Of a stretch of DNA of 64,000 nucleotides, positions 10,035 to 20,156 are shown one piece after another. The translations under genes and the position numbers were made by a program. Position 1 is the stretch's first letter, and every line of letters begins with the position of its first letter. Location of the stretch: assembly GCF_002028405.1 (NCBI RefSeq), contig NZ_CP020046.1, positions 3,224,001-3,288,000 of the forward strand, read 5' to 3'. Under the pieces are notes generated by a model. The model made no database searches, was not told the origin of the DNA, and was given only the letters and a program-made list of their open reading frames with translations. This DNA is from Thiomonas intermedia (GTDB taxonomy: Bacteria > Pseudomonadota > Gammaproteobacteria > Burkholderiales > Burkholderiaceae_C).

Positions 10035-10469
10035 TCAGCGAAGCACCAGCACGGGTATGGTGGAATGCGTCAGCAGTTTCTGGGTTTCACTGCCCAGCAG
10101 CAGGGCCTGCATACCGCGGCGGCCGTGCGAGGCGATGACCACCACGTCACAGCCCCGGTCCTTGGCGACGTCGAGCATGGCCTTCCACGGATGGACATCT
10201 TCGGCAATGACCGGCTCGAAGATCACGCCGGAAGTCTTGCAGGCGTCTTGCAGCGGCTTGAGTGCTTCTTCGGCCAGTTGGGTCACATGGACGCGGTACT
10301 GATCGGCCGTGATGGGAACCGTTTCGGCCAGACCCGAATAGGGATAGGGGTCGGTGACGTTGAGTCCGACGACCACGGCGTTGCAGCTCTTGGCCAGCGC
10401 GACGGCGTGCGGAATCACTTTGCCGCCTGTTTCGGAACCATCGGTGGGGACGAGAATTTTCTTGTACAT
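10035..10469 (-). CDS. Universal stress protein A family protein
   Basis: This second 144-residue UspA protein begins KKILVPTDGSETGGKVIPHA and ends with the ATP-binding motif SHGRRGMQALLLGSETQKLL. A CGGAGATCGCC ribosome site precedes the ATG. A well-formed FNR/Anr-type box lies about 100 bp upstream, so both stress genes may be induced when oxygen is low, as known for usp genes in Pseudomonas. Same length and strand as its neighbour suggests tandem duplication. Confidence 0.93.
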   Translation of the reverse strand: MYKKILVPTDGSETGGKVIPHAVALAKSCNAVVVGLNVTDPYPYSGLAETVPITADQYRVHVTQLAEEALKPLQDACKTSGVIFEPVIAEDVHPWKAMLDVAKDRGCDVVVIASHGRRGMQALLLGSETQKLLTHSTIPVLVLR

Positions 10470-10566
10470 GGCGATCTCCGTTTTGAGTAGGAAGACTGGT
10501 CTGGGTTGCGATTCGTGGAAACCTCAACCACTCACCCTATGCTGCTCCTTGAATGTATCGCCTGAC

Positions 10567-10580
10567 TTGTTGCAGATCAA
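10567..10580 (-). promoter_or_regulatory. Putative FNR/Anr box upstream of the usp pair
   Basis: The sequence TTGTTGCAGATCAA matches the FNR consensus TTGAT-N4-ATCAA with one mismatch. It lies about 104 bp upstream of the second usp start, in a 148-bp gap. If it acts at -41.5, transcription would begin near 10532, leaving a leader of about 60 nt. Confidence 0.5.
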
Positions 10581-10617
10581 ACCGGTGGAGTCGTGGGGGT
10601 ATGGACCGGCCGGGCTG

Positions 10618-11481
10618 TCATGTTTCGCCCGGTGTGCGTCCGGTGGCGACGGGGCGCTGCGGGTCGGCGCACCATTCGCTCCATGAGCCTGGGTAGAGCA
10701 GGCTGCCGTCCATGCCGGCATGCATCATGGCCAGCACGTTGTGACACCCGGTGACGCCGGAGCCGCAATGATGGATCACATCGCGCGGGTCCCAGTCTTC
10801 GAGCAGCGCGGTGTATTCCTCGCGCAATTGCTCGCGCGACTTGAAGGTGCCGTCGGGCTGCAGATTGGTCTGGAAGAACCGGTTCTTTGCGCCCGGAATG
10901 TGACCGCCGACCGGGTCGATCGGTTCGACTTCTCCCGCGTACCGTTCAGGCGCCCGGGCATCCAGGACCAGATGTTGCGCGTTGCGAAGGTTGTCGAGCA
11001 CCTTGTCGGCCGACACGGCGCCGACCCTTGCCGGGCTGCGTATGAAATCGCCGGGCGCGCGGACAGAGGGGGGCGCGATTTCACGAGCGCCGCCCGCAGC
11101 GGCCCAGCCCGCCCAGCCACCGTCGAGGACGGCCACCGCATCGTGGCCGAGCCAGCGCAGCATCCACCAAAGTCGTACCGCAAAACTGCCGCCGGAGCGG
11201 TCGTAGGCGACGACCTGCTGATGTTGATGCAGGCCAAGGCGCCCCAGCAGGGCGGCGAAGGCGTCGGGGTCGGGCAGAGGATGTCGACCGTTGCGCCCGG
11301 TTTTCGGCGCGGAGAGATCGTCGTCGAGGTGGAGGAAGATCGCGCCAGGAATATGGGCTTGCGCATACGCCTGTCGCCCCGCATCGGGCTGGGCGAGATC
11401 GTGGCTGCAGTCGACGATGAAGGGGGCGCTCAACCTGGCCAGCTCAGGCGCGGAGATCAGGGTGGTGTACGGGGTAGGCAT
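10618..11481 (-). CDS. Sulfurtransferase (thiosulfate/3-mercaptopyruvate, tandem rhodanese)
   Basis: From MPTPYTTLIS the protein is 287 residues with two rhodanese domains. The C-terminal domain carries the active-site loop CGSGVTGCHN; the CGSGVT form is typical of 3-mercaptopyruvate sulfurtransferases, while thiosulfate enzymes usually have CRKGVT. The N-terminal domain is the usual inactive copy and includes the linker GRNGRHPLPDP. Two earlier in-frame ATGs exist (11502, 11535), but none has a convincing ribosome site; I chose the one that fits the conserved N-terminus. It would handle sulfane sulfur in the cytoplasm. Confidence 0.88.
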   Translation of the reverse strand: MPTPYTTLISAPELARLSAPFIVDCSHDLAQPDAGRQAYAQAHIPGAIFLHLDDDLSAPKTGRNGRHPLPDPDAFAALLGRLGLHQHQQVVAYDRSGGSFAVRLWWMLRWLGHDAVAVLDGGWAGWAAAGGAREIAPPSVRAPGDFIRSPARVGAVSADKVLDNLRNAQHLVLDARAPERYAGEVEPIDPVGGHIPGAKNRFFQTNLQPDGTFKSREQLREEYTALLEDWDPRDVIHHCGSGVTGCHNVLAMMHAGMDGSLLYPGSWSEWCADPQRPVATGRTPGET

Positions 11482-11534
11482 GATGGGAGGGCGGAGCTGC
11501 ATGCAAAAGACATTGGAAAGCGAACCATAAAACA

Positions 11535-11564
11535 AAAACCCCGCATGGGGTTACCGATGCGGGG
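11535..11564 (-). terminator. Rho-independent terminator after the Rieske oxygenase gene
   Basis: On the minus strand an eight-base stem (CCCCGCAT with ATGCGGGG) closes a ten-base loop and is followed by a T-rich tract (TTTTTGTTTT). It sits 20 bp beyond the stop of the Rieske gene and ahead of the sulfurtransferase, separating the two transcription units. Confidence 0.8.
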
Positions 11565-11586
11565 CGGGCGGTGCGCGGACGTAGCC

Positions 11587-12693
11587 TCAGGCTGGAATGT
11601 GCAGCTTGTTGCGATACCAGGCATGGAAATGCCGCATGCCGTCTTCCATCGGCGACTGATAGGGGCCGTGCTGGTCGTCGCCACGCTCGAACAGGGCCTT
11701 GCGGCCGGCGTCCATGCGCTCGGCGATCTCGTCGTCTTCCGCGCAGGTTTCCATGTATGCCGCTCGTTCAGCCATGATGAACTCGCGCTCGAACGCCGCG
11801 ATTTCCTCGGGGTAGAAAAACTCCACCATGTTCAGGGTCTTTTGCGGGCCCAGCGGATAGAGCGTGGACACCACGAGCACATGCGGATACCACTCCAGCA
11901 TGATGTTGGGGTAGAGGGTGAGCCAGATGGCGCCATGTTCGGGCATCTTCTTGTCGGACCGGAAGTTGAGCACGGCCTGATGCCACTTGCTGTAGACCGC
12001 GCTGCCCGGGTGTTGCAGACCTTCATGGACGCCCACGGTCTGCACGCTCCATTCCGGCGCGAACTGCCACTGCAGGACGTTGCAGTCGACGAACTTGCCC
12101 AGTCCGGGATGGAAGGGCACGACGTGGTAGTCCTCCAGATAGACCTCGATGAAGGTCTTCCAGTTGTAGTTGCAGACGTGCATCTCCGTGTGGTCGTGCA
12201 CGAAGCCGCTGAAATCGAACTCCTTGAGCACGGCCAGCTGCTGCATGGTCTGGGCGACGGGGTAGCCGTTGTCTTCGAAGAGCATGCCGTTCCATCGCTG
12301 CAGCGGGTAGGTCTGCAGATGCAGGCAGGGGTCTTGTTCAAAATGCGGGGCGCCGACCAGCTGGCCGTCGAGGCCGTAGGTCCAGCGATGCAGCGGGCAG
12401 ACGATGTTCTTGCCCGTGCTGCCCATGCCGCGCAGCATCACGGCCTGCCGGTGGCGGCAGACGTTGGAGAGGAGTTCGATGCCAGAAGGGCCATGGATCA
12501 GCGCGCGACCTTCGCCTTCCTGGGCGAGTGCGGCGTAGTCGCCGATCTTGGGCACCGTGAGTTCATGTCCGAGATAGCGTGGGCCCGAGCGGAAAATCTG
12601 TTCCTGCTCCAGCTTGAACAGGTCGTCATCGAAATAGGTCGAAACCGGCAATTGCAAATGATCTTGCGACAGACGAATGCTCAGATCGGACAT
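11587..12693 (-). CDS. Rieske [2Fe-2S] aromatic ring-hydroxylating oxygenase, alpha subunit-like
   Basis: The 368-residue protein contains an N-terminal Rieske centre: CRHR and, further on, CPLHRW supply the Cys-X-His and Cys-X2-His ligands. The C-terminal catalytic domain has the mononuclear iron motif in the segment NWKTFIEVYLEDYHVVPFHP, giving the two histidines. I started at MSDLSIRLSQ because GGAGG lies upstream, although the spacing of about 12 nt is long. No reductase, ferredoxin or beta subunit is adjacent, so electron donors must come from elsewhere. The substrate cannot be deduced; relatives act on aromatics, quaternary amines or carboxylates. Confidence 0.85.
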   Translation of the reverse strand: MSDLSIRLSQDHLQLPVSTYFDDDLFKLEQEQIFRSGPRYLGHELTVPKIGDYAALAQEGEGRALIHGPSGIELLSNVCRHRQAVMLRGMGSTGKNIVCPLHRWTYGLDGQLVGAPHFEQDPCLHLQTYPLQRWNGMLFEDNGYPVAQTMQQLAVLKEFDFSGFVHDHTEMHVCNYNWKTFIEVYLEDYHVVPFHPGLGKFVDCNVLQWQFAPEWSVQTVGVHEGLQHPGSAVYSKWHQAVLNFRSDKKMPEHGAIWLTLYPNIMLEWYPHVLVVSTLYPLGPQKTLNMVEFFYPEEIAAFEREFIMAERAAYMETCAEDDEIAERMDAGRKALFERGDDQHGPYQSPMEDGMRHFHAWYRNKLHIPA

Positions 12694-12860
12694 GATGGGG
12701 ATGCACCTCCACAATTCGTTGAAAAGGATCACTACCTAACGCTGCGGCCGATTGTAGAGTCCATGCTTGCAGCCAAGCCGGGGTGCGACGCCTAAAATGC
12801 GCAGCTTTCCCGTTCCTGCCCCCGGGTTGCCGACCACGCTTTCGGCCCCGGCCCGACCCG

Positions 12861-13127
12861 ATGCCAGCCGCCAAATCAGCCCGCCATGCCGACACCGCCC
12901 CGACCAGTTATGAGCAGGCGCTGATCGAGCTGGAGCAGATCGTGCAGGCGATGGAGGCCGGGCAACTCAGCCTCGACGACACCTTGTCGTCCTACAAGCG
13001 CGGCAACCTGTTGCTGCAATACTGCCGCAGCAAGCTGCAGGCCGTCGAACAGCAGGTGCAGGTTCTCGATGGCGAACAGCTTCAGCCCTTGCGTACCGAG
13101 CCGGACGAGGAGGATGACCGTGTCTGA
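12861..13127 (+). CDS. xseB: Exodeoxyribonuclease VII small subunit
   Basis: From MPAAKSARHA this is an 88-residue protein with the XseB core YEQALIELEQIVQAMEAGQL, then SLDDTLSSYKRG and a short acidic tail. XseB associates with XseA to form the single-strand-specific nuclease of mismatch repair and recombination; the large subunit is not in this window. The open frame extends upstream but lacks family similarity there. It overlaps the start of the prenyl synthase gene, the standard xseB-ispA linkage of proteobacteria. Confidence 0.93.
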   Translation: MPAAKSARHADTAPTSYEQALIELEQIVQAMEAGQLSLDDTLSSYKRGNLLLQYCRSKLQAVEQQVQVLDGEQLQPLRTEPDEEDDRV

Positions 13128-14085
13128 TGTCGCTCACCTCGAAGGTGCGTTCGTGGCGCCCGATCTCGCGGATCTGCCCTCATTCGACGACTGGCTGCGT
13201 CAGCACCAGGAACGTGCGCAAGCCTTGATCGAGCATCACGTCGCGCACCAGCATCCGCTGGTGCCGCAGTTGCATGAAGCCATGCACTACGCCGCGGCGA
13301 TGGGGGGCAAGCGCGTGCGTCCCTTGCTGGTCTGGGCGGCAGGCGAGTGCGTGCAGGGCGACGCGCAGGCGCTCGACCGTGCCGCCTGTGCGGTCGAGCT
13401 GGTGCATGCCTATTCGCTGGTCCACGACGATCTGCCCTGCATGGATGACGATGTGCTGCGACGTGGCCAGCCCACCACGCATGTGCGGTTTGGCGAGGCG
13501 CTCGCCCTGCTGGCGGGCGATGCGCTGCAAGCCCTGGCCTATGAAGTGCTGACGCCTGACGACGAGATCGCACCGGTGCTGCAGGCGCGCCTGTGCGCTC
13601 TTCTGGCGCGGGCCTCAGGTGCCGACGGCATGGCGGGCGGGCAGACTCTGGACATTCTCGCCACGGGCGGGTCGGTCAGCGGCGACGACCTGATGCATAT
13701 GCACCGCCGCAAGACCGGGGCGCTTCTCAAGGCCAGCGTGCTGATGGGCGCGGCTTGCGGCGGAGTAGGCCCGTCGACGGCAGCGACATCGACGTACAAG
13801 GCGCTTGAAATCTATGGCGATGCCGTGGGTCTGGCTTTTCAGGTGGTCGACGACATTCTCGACGTGACCGCCGACTCCCACACCCTGGGAAAGACCGCGG
13901 GCAAGGACGCTCAGCAGAACAAGTCCACCTACGTCTCGGCGCTCGGCCTCGATGCGGCGCGCACGCTGGCCCACGGTTTGCGCGACAAGGCTCAGGCTGC
14001 GCTCGACACGCTTCCCCCGCCGCAGCGCGCTGCCAGCCGGCGCCTGCGCGAACTGGCTGACCTGATCGTGCTGCGCGGGCATTGA
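13120..14085 (+). CDS. ispA: Farnesyl diphosphate synthase (geranyltranstransferase)
   Basis: The protein of about 321 residues is a short-chain trans-prenyltransferase. The first Asp-rich motif is DDLPCMDDD and the second is VVDDILDVT; the GGKRVRP loop binds isopentenyl diphosphate. I prefer the GTG at 13120, six bases after GAGGAGG; the ATG at 13114 directly abuts that ribosome site. Either start overlaps xseB, so translation is coupled. It makes farnesyl diphosphate for quinone and cell-wall lipid carriers, and the isoprenoid gene dxs follows after dsbB. Confidence 0.93.
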   Translation: MSDVAHLEGAFVAPDLADLPSFDDWLRQHQERAQALIEHHVAHQHPLVPQLHEAMHYAAAMGGKRVRPLLVWAAGECVQGDAQALDRAACAVELVHAYSLVHDDLPCMDDDVLRRGQPTTHVRFGEALALLAGDALQALAYEVLTPDDEIAPVLQARLCALLARASGADGMAGGQTLDILATGGSVSGDDLMHMHRRKTGALLKASVLMGAACGGVGPSTAATSTYKALEIYGDAVGLAFQVVDDILDVTADSHTLGKTAGKDAQQNKSTYVSALGLDAARTLAHGLRDKAQAALDTLPPPQRAASRRLRELADLIVLRGH

Positions 14086-14131
14086 GCGCGGCGTATCTTT
14101 CGCAACACCCGATCCTTTCGAGAAAAGCCCC

Positions 14132-14641
14132 ATGAGCCGAGAACGCGCCGCGACTGCTTTGCCCCTTCTCGCCGCCGCAGCGGCGCTGGGCACGCTGGGT
14201 GGCGCGCTCTGGCTGCAGCGCAAGGGTTTTGCGCCCTGTCCGCTCTGCATCCTGCAGCGCATGGCCTATCTGGGCGTGCTGGTCTTCGCGCTGTCGGCCA
14301 ACAGCCTGGTGCGGTCAAGGCTGGCCAGCCAGGTCGTGCTCAGCCTGGGCGTGCTCAGCGGGCTGGTCGGCCTGGGTTTCGCGGCCCGGCACATCTGGCT
14401 CGTGCTGCATCCGGGCCAGCTCTGCGGCCTGGACCCGCTGGCCGCAGTCATCAATCACTGGCAGGTCACGCAGTGGGCGCCGTGGATGTTTCGCGCGGAC
14501 GGCCTTTGCGCCGATACGCCCTCTGTCTTCGGGCTGGCCTTGCCGTTCTGGTCGGCAGCCGGTTTCGTTCTGACGTCGGTGCTGCTCCTGGTTGCGATGC
14601 GTTGCCGCACCTCTTCTTCAACACGCGCTGACTCATGGTGA
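14132..14641 (+). CDS. dsbB: Disulfide bond formation protein B
   Basis: This 169-residue inner-membrane protein has four hydrophobic helices. The first periplasmic loop carries the redox pair CPLC at residues 36-39, and the second loop has two further cysteines in GQLCGLDP and [10 protein letters not shown], the usual DsbB layout. It reoxidises DsbA using quinone. It lies between ispA and dxs, which are normally adjacent, and its last codons overlap the dxs start by 7 bp, so it has been built into the isoprenoid operon. Confidence 0.93.
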   Translation: MSRERAATALPLLAAAAALGTLGGALWLQRKGFAPCPLCILQRMAYLGVLVFALSANSLVRSRLASQVVLSLGVLSGLVGLGFAARHIWLVLHPGQLCGLDPLAAVINHWQVTQWAPWMFRADGLCADTPSVFGLALPFWSAAGFVLTSVLLLVAMRCRTSSSTRADSW

Positions 14642-16551
14642 CTGCTTCGTTTTCCCTGCTGAACCGCATCGCCTCCCCCGCCGATCTGCGCGGGCTCGAC
14701 CGCGCGCATCTGCGGCAACTCGCCGTCGAACTGCGCGAGTTCATCCTCCAGTCGGTATCGCGGACGGGCGGGCATCTGTCCTCGAATCTGGGCACCGTCG
14801 AATTGACCGTGGCGCTACACGCCGTTTTCAACACGCCGCACGACCGGCTGGTGTGGGACGTGGGTCACCAGACTTATGCCCACAAGATCCTGACCGGGCG
14901 CAGGGAAGGCATGCGCGGCTTGCGCCAGAAGGGCGGCATTTCCGGCTTTCCGCGCCGCGAGGAATCGCCGTTCGACACCTTCGGCACTGCGCACTCGTCC
15001 ACGTCCATTTCGGCCGCGCTGGGCATGGCGCTTGCGGCGCAGCGCAAGGGGGAATCGCGCCGCGTGGTCGCCATCATCGGCGACGGCGCGCTGACCGGCG
15101 GCATGGCTTTCGAGGCGCTCAACAACGCCGGCGTGCACCCCGAGGCCGATCTGCTCATCGTGCTCAACGACAACGACATGTCGATCTCCCCGCCGGTGGG
15201 TGCGCTCAATCGCCACCTCACCGGCCTGCTGTCGGGCGGCCTGTTCACCGCCGCACGCAGCACCGCTAAGCAGGTGCTCAGCGCCGCGCCGCCCTTGCTG
15301 GGCCTGGCGCGCCGCCTGGAGGAGTATGCCAAGGGCCTCGTGGCGCCTTCGCCTTTGTTCGAGGAACTCGGGGTGAAGTATTTCGGGCCGATCGATGGTC
15401 ACGATCTCGATGCGCTCATCCCGACTTTGCACAACCTTCGCGACATGCACGGTCCCATCCTGCTGCATGTGGTGACCAAGAAGGGGCAAGGCTACAAGCT
15501 GGCCGAGGCCGACCCGGTGGCCTATCACGGACCGGGACGCTTCGACCCGGCCGTGGGGCTGGCACCCGGCAAACCCGGCAAGGCGCCCACCTTCACCCAG
15601 GTGTTCGGCCAGTGGTTGTGCGACATGGCACAGGCCGACGCGCGTCTGGTGGGCATCACGCCGGCCATGCGCGAGGGTTCAGGCCTGGTCGAATTCGCCG
15701 AGCGCTATCCGCAGCGCTACTTCGACGTCGGCATCGCCGAGCAGCATGCGGTGACCTTTGCCGCCGGACTGGCGTGCGAGGGTCTGAAGCCGGTCGTCGC
15801 CATCTATTCGACCTTTCTGCAGCGCGGCTACGACCAGGTGATTCACGACGTTGCCATCCAGAATTTGCCGGTGATGTTCGCCGTGGACCGTGCCGGCGTG
15901 GTGGGGGCGGACGGCGCGACCCATACCGGCGCCTTCGACATTCCTTTCCTGCGCTGCGTGCCCAATCTGAGCGTGCTGACCCCGACCGACGAAAACGAAT
16001 GCCGGCAAATGCTCACCACCGCCTACCGCCATGACGCGCCCACGGCGGTGCGCTATCCGCGCGGCAGTGGTGCAGGCGTGGCCGTTCAGGCCGCTCTGGC
16101 CGAGTTGCCCTGGGGGCAGGCCCAGCCCCGGCGCGCCAGCGGCGCCAAACCGGGTCAGCGCATTGCCATTCTGGCGTTCGGGCCGGTGCTCTATGCGGCG
16201 CTGCAGGCGGCCGAGACGGTTGACGCCAGCGTGATCAATATGCGCTTCGTGAAACCACTCGACAGTGCCGCGCTTCTTGCCGCCGCGCGCAGCCACGATG
16301 CACTGGTCACGGTCGAAGAGGGGGCCATCCGCGGCGGCGCGGGCTCGGCCTGTCTGGAGGCTTTGCAGGAGGCTGGGGTCCAGATCCCGGTGCTCACCCT
16401 CGGCCTGCCCGATGCCTGGCTCGAACACGGCGATCCGGCGCAGATCACCGCCGATCTGGGGCTGGATGCGGCGGGCATCGCCGCAAGCGTGCACAAACGC
16501 TTCGGCGCCATGCTCAGCCCGGCCGGGCGTCAGCGCGCCGCCAACGAGTAG
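14635..16551 (+). CDS. dxs: 1-deoxy-D-xylulose-5-phosphate synthase
   Basis: The 638-residue enzyme has full family length (about 620-640). The thiamine diphosphate motif is [18 protein letters not shown], with the preceding loop [20 protein letters not shown]; the transketolase-like middle domain contains [15 protein letters not shown]. It condenses pyruvate with glyceraldehyde 3-phosphate in the first step of the MEP pathway. It overlaps dsbB by 7 bp and ends 4 bp from the convergent znuA. Confidence 0.96.
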   Translation: MVTASFSLLNRIASPADLRGLDRAHLRQLAVELREFILQSVSRTGGHLSSNLGTVELTVALHAVFNTPHDRLVWDVGHQTYAHKILTGRREGMRGLRQKGGISGFPRREESPFDTFGTAHSSTSISAALGMALAAQRKGESRRVVAIIGDGALTGGMAFEALNNAGVHPEADLLIVLNDNDMSISPPVGALNRHLTGLLSGGLFTAARSTAKQVLSAAPPLLGLARRLEEYAKGLVAPSPLFEELGVKYFGPIDGHDLDALIPTLHNLRDMHGPILLHVVTKKGQGYKLAEADPVAYHGPGRFDPAVGLAPGKPGKAPTFTQVFGQWLCDMAQADARLVGITPAMREGSGLVEFAERYPQRYFDVGIAEQHAVTFAAGLACEGLKPVVAIYSTFLQRGYDQVIHDVAIQNLPVMFAVDRAGVVGADGATHTGAFDIPFLRCVPNLSVLTPTDENECRQMLTTAYRHDAPTAVRYPRGSGAGVAVQAALAELPWGQAQPRRASGAKPGQRIAILAFGPVLYAALQAAETVDASVINMRFVKPLDSAALLAAARSHDALVTVEEGAIRGGAGSACLEALQEAGVQIPVLTLGLPDAWLEHGDPAQITADLGLDAAGIAASVHKRFGAMLSPAGRQRAANE

Positions 16552-16555
16552 CGCA

Positions 16556-17530
16556 TCACCGGGCCGATGCCGATAGGCACTGGCCGAGGTTCGAGGCCAG
16601 ATTGCGCATCAACTGCGTGTAACCCTGAAGGCCCAGCGGCCCCCTGGCGCCTAGCGGGTCCAGCGTGCCGACGCGCGCGGGCGTGCCCTCGACCAGCGTC
16701 TGCACCATGCGCGGTTCGAACTGCGGCTCGGCAAACACGCAGACTACGCCCAGCGATTGAATCTTGTTGCGCAACTGGCTCACGCGGCGTGCGTTGGCCA
16801 TGGCTTCGGGGTTGACCAGCAGGGAGCCGACGGCCCGCAGGCCGAAGGCCTGCTCGAAGTACTGATAGGCATCGTGAAACACGATGAAGGGCTTGTCCTT
16901 GACGGGTTCGAGCTGAACGGTGAGTTCCGCCGTCATGGCGTCGAGGGTTTGCACGGCCTTGTCCGCGTTGGCCTGGTACTGCCCCGCGTGCCGCGGATCT
17001 TTTGCCGCCAGGACGCGCGCCGCGGTGCGCACGATGGTCTTGGCATTCGTCGGGGAAAGCCAGAGATGGCCGTCGAAGCTGCCCGTGTGGGCGTGATCGT
17101 GGGCATCGGCGAGACCATCGTGCTCATGCTTGAGCGAAGCGGCGGGGTGCTTGCGCTCCCAGTCCCCGCCGGTGCGCGCGGGCAGAAGGTCCAGCCCTGT
17201 GGCGGTCGAGAGTGTGACCACGGTCACAGATTTCGGCAGCGCCCGGGTGACCGGAGCCAGCGCCGGCTCGACGTCGGGACCGATCCAGAACAGAACCAGG
17301 GCCTGCTGCGCGGCGGCTCGCTCCGAGGGCTTGAGCGCGTAGGTGTGCGGCGAACGGCCCGGCGGAATCAGCACGGTCGGCGTGCCCACTCCCGCCATGA
17401 CGGCAGCAACCAGATCGCCCACGGGTTTGATGCTGACGGCCACCGTGGGTGGCGCGGCCTGCGCGGGCGCAGCCAGGAATGCCGCCACAAAGAGCGCGTA
17501 AACGAAGGCCATTCGGGTTAACGTCATCAT
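16556..17530 (-). CDS. znuA: Zinc ABC transporter substrate-binding protein ZnuA
   Basis: The 324-residue precursor begins with a signal peptide ending AQA before APPTVAVSI. Cluster 9 metal ligands are visible: His in SPHTYALKPSE, His after the charged loop in DGHLWLSP and His in FHDAYQYFEQAFG. Between the first two lies a His/Asp-rich loop (HEHDGLADAHDHAH), a hallmark of zinc-specific ZnuA. Two adjacent ATGs (17530, 17527) are possible, and neither has a clear ribosome site. It diverges from znuCB, and a Zur-like palindrome lies in the 48-bp gap. Confidence 0.93.
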   Translation of the reverse strand: MMTLTRMAFVYALFVAAFLAAPAQAAPPTVAVSIKPVGDLVAAVMAGVGTPTVLIPPGRSPHTYALKPSERAAAQQALVLFWIGPDVEPALAPVTRALPKSVTVVTLSTATGLDLLPARTGGDWERKHPAASLKHEHDGLADAHDHAHTGSFDGHLWLSPTNAKTIVRTAARVLAAKDPRHAGQYQANADKAVQTLDAMTAELTVQLEPVKDKPFIVFHDAYQYFEQAFGLRAVGSLLVNPEAMANARRVSQLRNKIQSLGVVCVFAEPQFEPRMVQTLVEGTPARVGTLDPLGARGPLGLQGYTQLMRNLASNLGQCLSASAR

Positions 17531-17560
17531 GATGAATGAGGGAGGGTTGGTACAAGCCGG

Positions 17561-17578
17561 AAAGTTACTATATAACAA

Positions 17579-17580
<2 letters not shown>
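17561..17580. promoter_or_regulatory. Putative Zur operator between znuA and znuC
   Basis: The core GTTACTATATAAC (17564-17576) is an imperfect palindrome resembling Zur boxes (GTTATA...TATAAC). Its reverse complement, GTTATATAGTAAC, differs by one base from the core GTTATACAGTAAC in front of the second zinc locus at 39893. It occupies the whole space before the znuC start codon, so a bound repressor would cover both divergent promoters. Confidence 0.7.
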
Positions 17581-18374
<794 letters not shown>

Positions 18375-18382
<8 letters not shown>

Positions 18383-19175
18383 ACTGGGCTTGCCCGAATT
18401 CGTCGGGCGCGCGCTGCTGGGCGGCGTGGGCGTGGCGCTGCTGGCGGGCCCGCTGGGTTGCTTCGTGGTCTGGCGCCGCATGGCGTATTTCGGAGAGACG
18501 CTGGCGCACTCGGCCTTCCTGGGCGTGGGGTTGGGGTTGTTGCTTCATCTCGATCCCCTCCTGGGTGTGCTCGCCGTAGGCGTGGTGGTGGCCCTGATCC
18601 TGGCGCGGCGGCAGCCCGCAGAAGGCCTGGCCGAAGACACGCTGCTGGGCTTGCTGGCGCACACCAGCCTGGCCTTGGGACTGGTGGTGCTGGCTTTCAT
18701 GGAAGACGTCCGGGTCGATCTGTTTGCCTATCTCTTCGGCGACATCCTGGCCCTCAGGCCGGCGGATCTGGGGTGGATTGCCCTGCTCGATGTTGCCGGG
18801 CTGTTCGTGCTGGCCCTGCTGTGGCGGGGTTTGCTGGCGATGACCGTGCATGAGGAACTGGCCGCCATCGAGGGAAGGCGCGTGCGGGGCCTGCAGCTTG
18901 CCTTCATGCTGCTGCTGGCGGTGTTTGTCGCCTTGGCGATGAAGCTGGTGGGCATTCTCCTTACGGTGGCGATGCTCATCATCCCTGCGGCGGCGGCCCG
19001 CAGGCTGGCGCGCACGCCGCTGCAGATGGCCTTTGGAGCCACCGTGATCGGTGCTCTCGCCGTGCTGCTGGGTTTGCTCGCCTCGATGCATTCCGATCTG
19101 CCCACAGGCCCGGCCATCGTGGTTGCCGCAGCCTTGCTTTTCCTGATGGCGCGGGCGCTGCCCCAGCGCGGTTGA
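18375..19175 (+). CDS. znuB: Zinc ABC transporter permease ZnuB
   Basis: From MNELGLPEFV the protein is 266 residues with about eight membrane helices. It has the ABC-3 family motifs WRRMAYFGETLAHSAFLGV near residue 35 and the loop LVGILLTVAMLIIPAAAAR near residue 200. It forms the zinc channel with ZnuC and ZnuA. The ATG overlaps the end of znuC. folE2 follows 123 bp downstream on the same strand and may share the transcript. Confidence 0.93.
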
Positions 19176-19298
19176 GCGCATCCATTTCCGCAAGCCGGGC
19201 AGGGATGTGCACAGTCCGGGATAATCTGAGAACTTTTCTCAACTATGCCCCGGGCGGGCGGTGCCGAATTGCTGTGGCGCAGCCCCACCCGTCATCCC

Positions 19299-20087
19299 AT
19301 GAACAAACCCTACGAAGCCATTCCGGATATTCAGAGCACTGTGGACGAGCGCCATATCGCGATCCAGCGGGTCGGGGTCAAGGGCTTGCGCTACCCGGTC
19401 AACGTACGGCTGCGCGATGGCAGCATTCATCCGAGTATTGCCCAGGTGACGGCCGACGTCGCGCTGCCCGCCGAGAAGAAGGGCACGCATATGTCGCGCT
19501 TCGTCGAACTGCTCGAAGCCATGCCCGCAGCGATGGATGCCCAGGCGTTTGCCGAGATCACGCGGCAGATGCTGCCCAAGCTGGGTGCCGCGGCGGGACG
19601 GCTGGAATTCGCCTTCACGCTGTTTCTGCGCAAGACCGCGCCGGTCTCGGGCGTGCAAAGCCTGCTCGACTACGAGGCGGGCTGGATCGCGCAAGCGCGC
19701 GGCGATGAGGTCAAGCTCACGGCCAAGGTCATGGTGCCGGTGAAATCGCTATGCCCGTGCTCGAAGGAAATCTCGGATTACGGCGCGCACAACCAGCGTT
19801 CGCACATCACCATCACGGCCGAGCTGCTGCAGCCGGTGGCGCTGGAAGAACTCATCCGCATTGCGGAGGAAGAGGCGTCGTGCGAGATCTGGGGGCTGCT
19901 CAAGCGCCCGGACGAGAAGTACGTCACCGAGCACGCCTACGAAAATCCCAAATTCGTCGAAGATCTGGTGCGTGACGTCGCCGCCCGTCTCAACGCCGAT
20001 CCGCGGATCGGCCACTACGTGGCCGAGGCGGAGAACTTCGAATCCATCCACAACCACTCGGCCTACGCCTTGATCGAGCGGGTTTGA
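19299..20087 (+). CDS. folE2: GTP cyclohydrolase FolE2 (type IB)
   Basis: The 262-residue enzyme starts [20 protein letters not shown] and has the IB-type core [18 protein letters not shown] with the metal-binding Cys, then [11 protein letters not shown] at the end. FolE2 converts GTP to dihydroneopterin triphosphate for folate synthesis, as FolE does, but works with metals other than zinc. It is a known member of Zur regulons, and here it lies directly after znuCB, which strongly suggests use during zinc starvation. A palindrome (19227-19241) upstream may mark an extra control site. Confidence 0.95.
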   Translation: MNKPYEAIPDIQSTVDERHIAIQRVGVKGLRYPVNVRLRDGSIHPSIAQVTADVALPAEKKGTHMSRFVELLEAMPAAMDAQAFAEITRQMLPKLGAAAGRLEFAFTLFLRKTAPVSGVQSLLDYEAGWIAQARGDEVKLTAKVMVPVKSLCPCSKEISDYGAHNQRSHITITAELLQPVALEELIRIAEEEASCEIWGLLKRPDEKYVTEHAYENPKFVEDLVRDVAARLNADPRIGHYVAEAENFESIHNHSAYALIERV

Positions 20088-20156
20088 GACGAGGTTCAAG
20101 CCCGGACGTCGCCTGCCCGTGCGGGCGGCCCGGTGTTTGCTCGATTGCGCCTGGTT

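Noticed and set aside
20095-20135. Hairpin between folE2 and mutS (GCCC-GTGC-GGGC)
   Set aside because: The stem is short and no T run follows on either strand; not enough to call a terminator.
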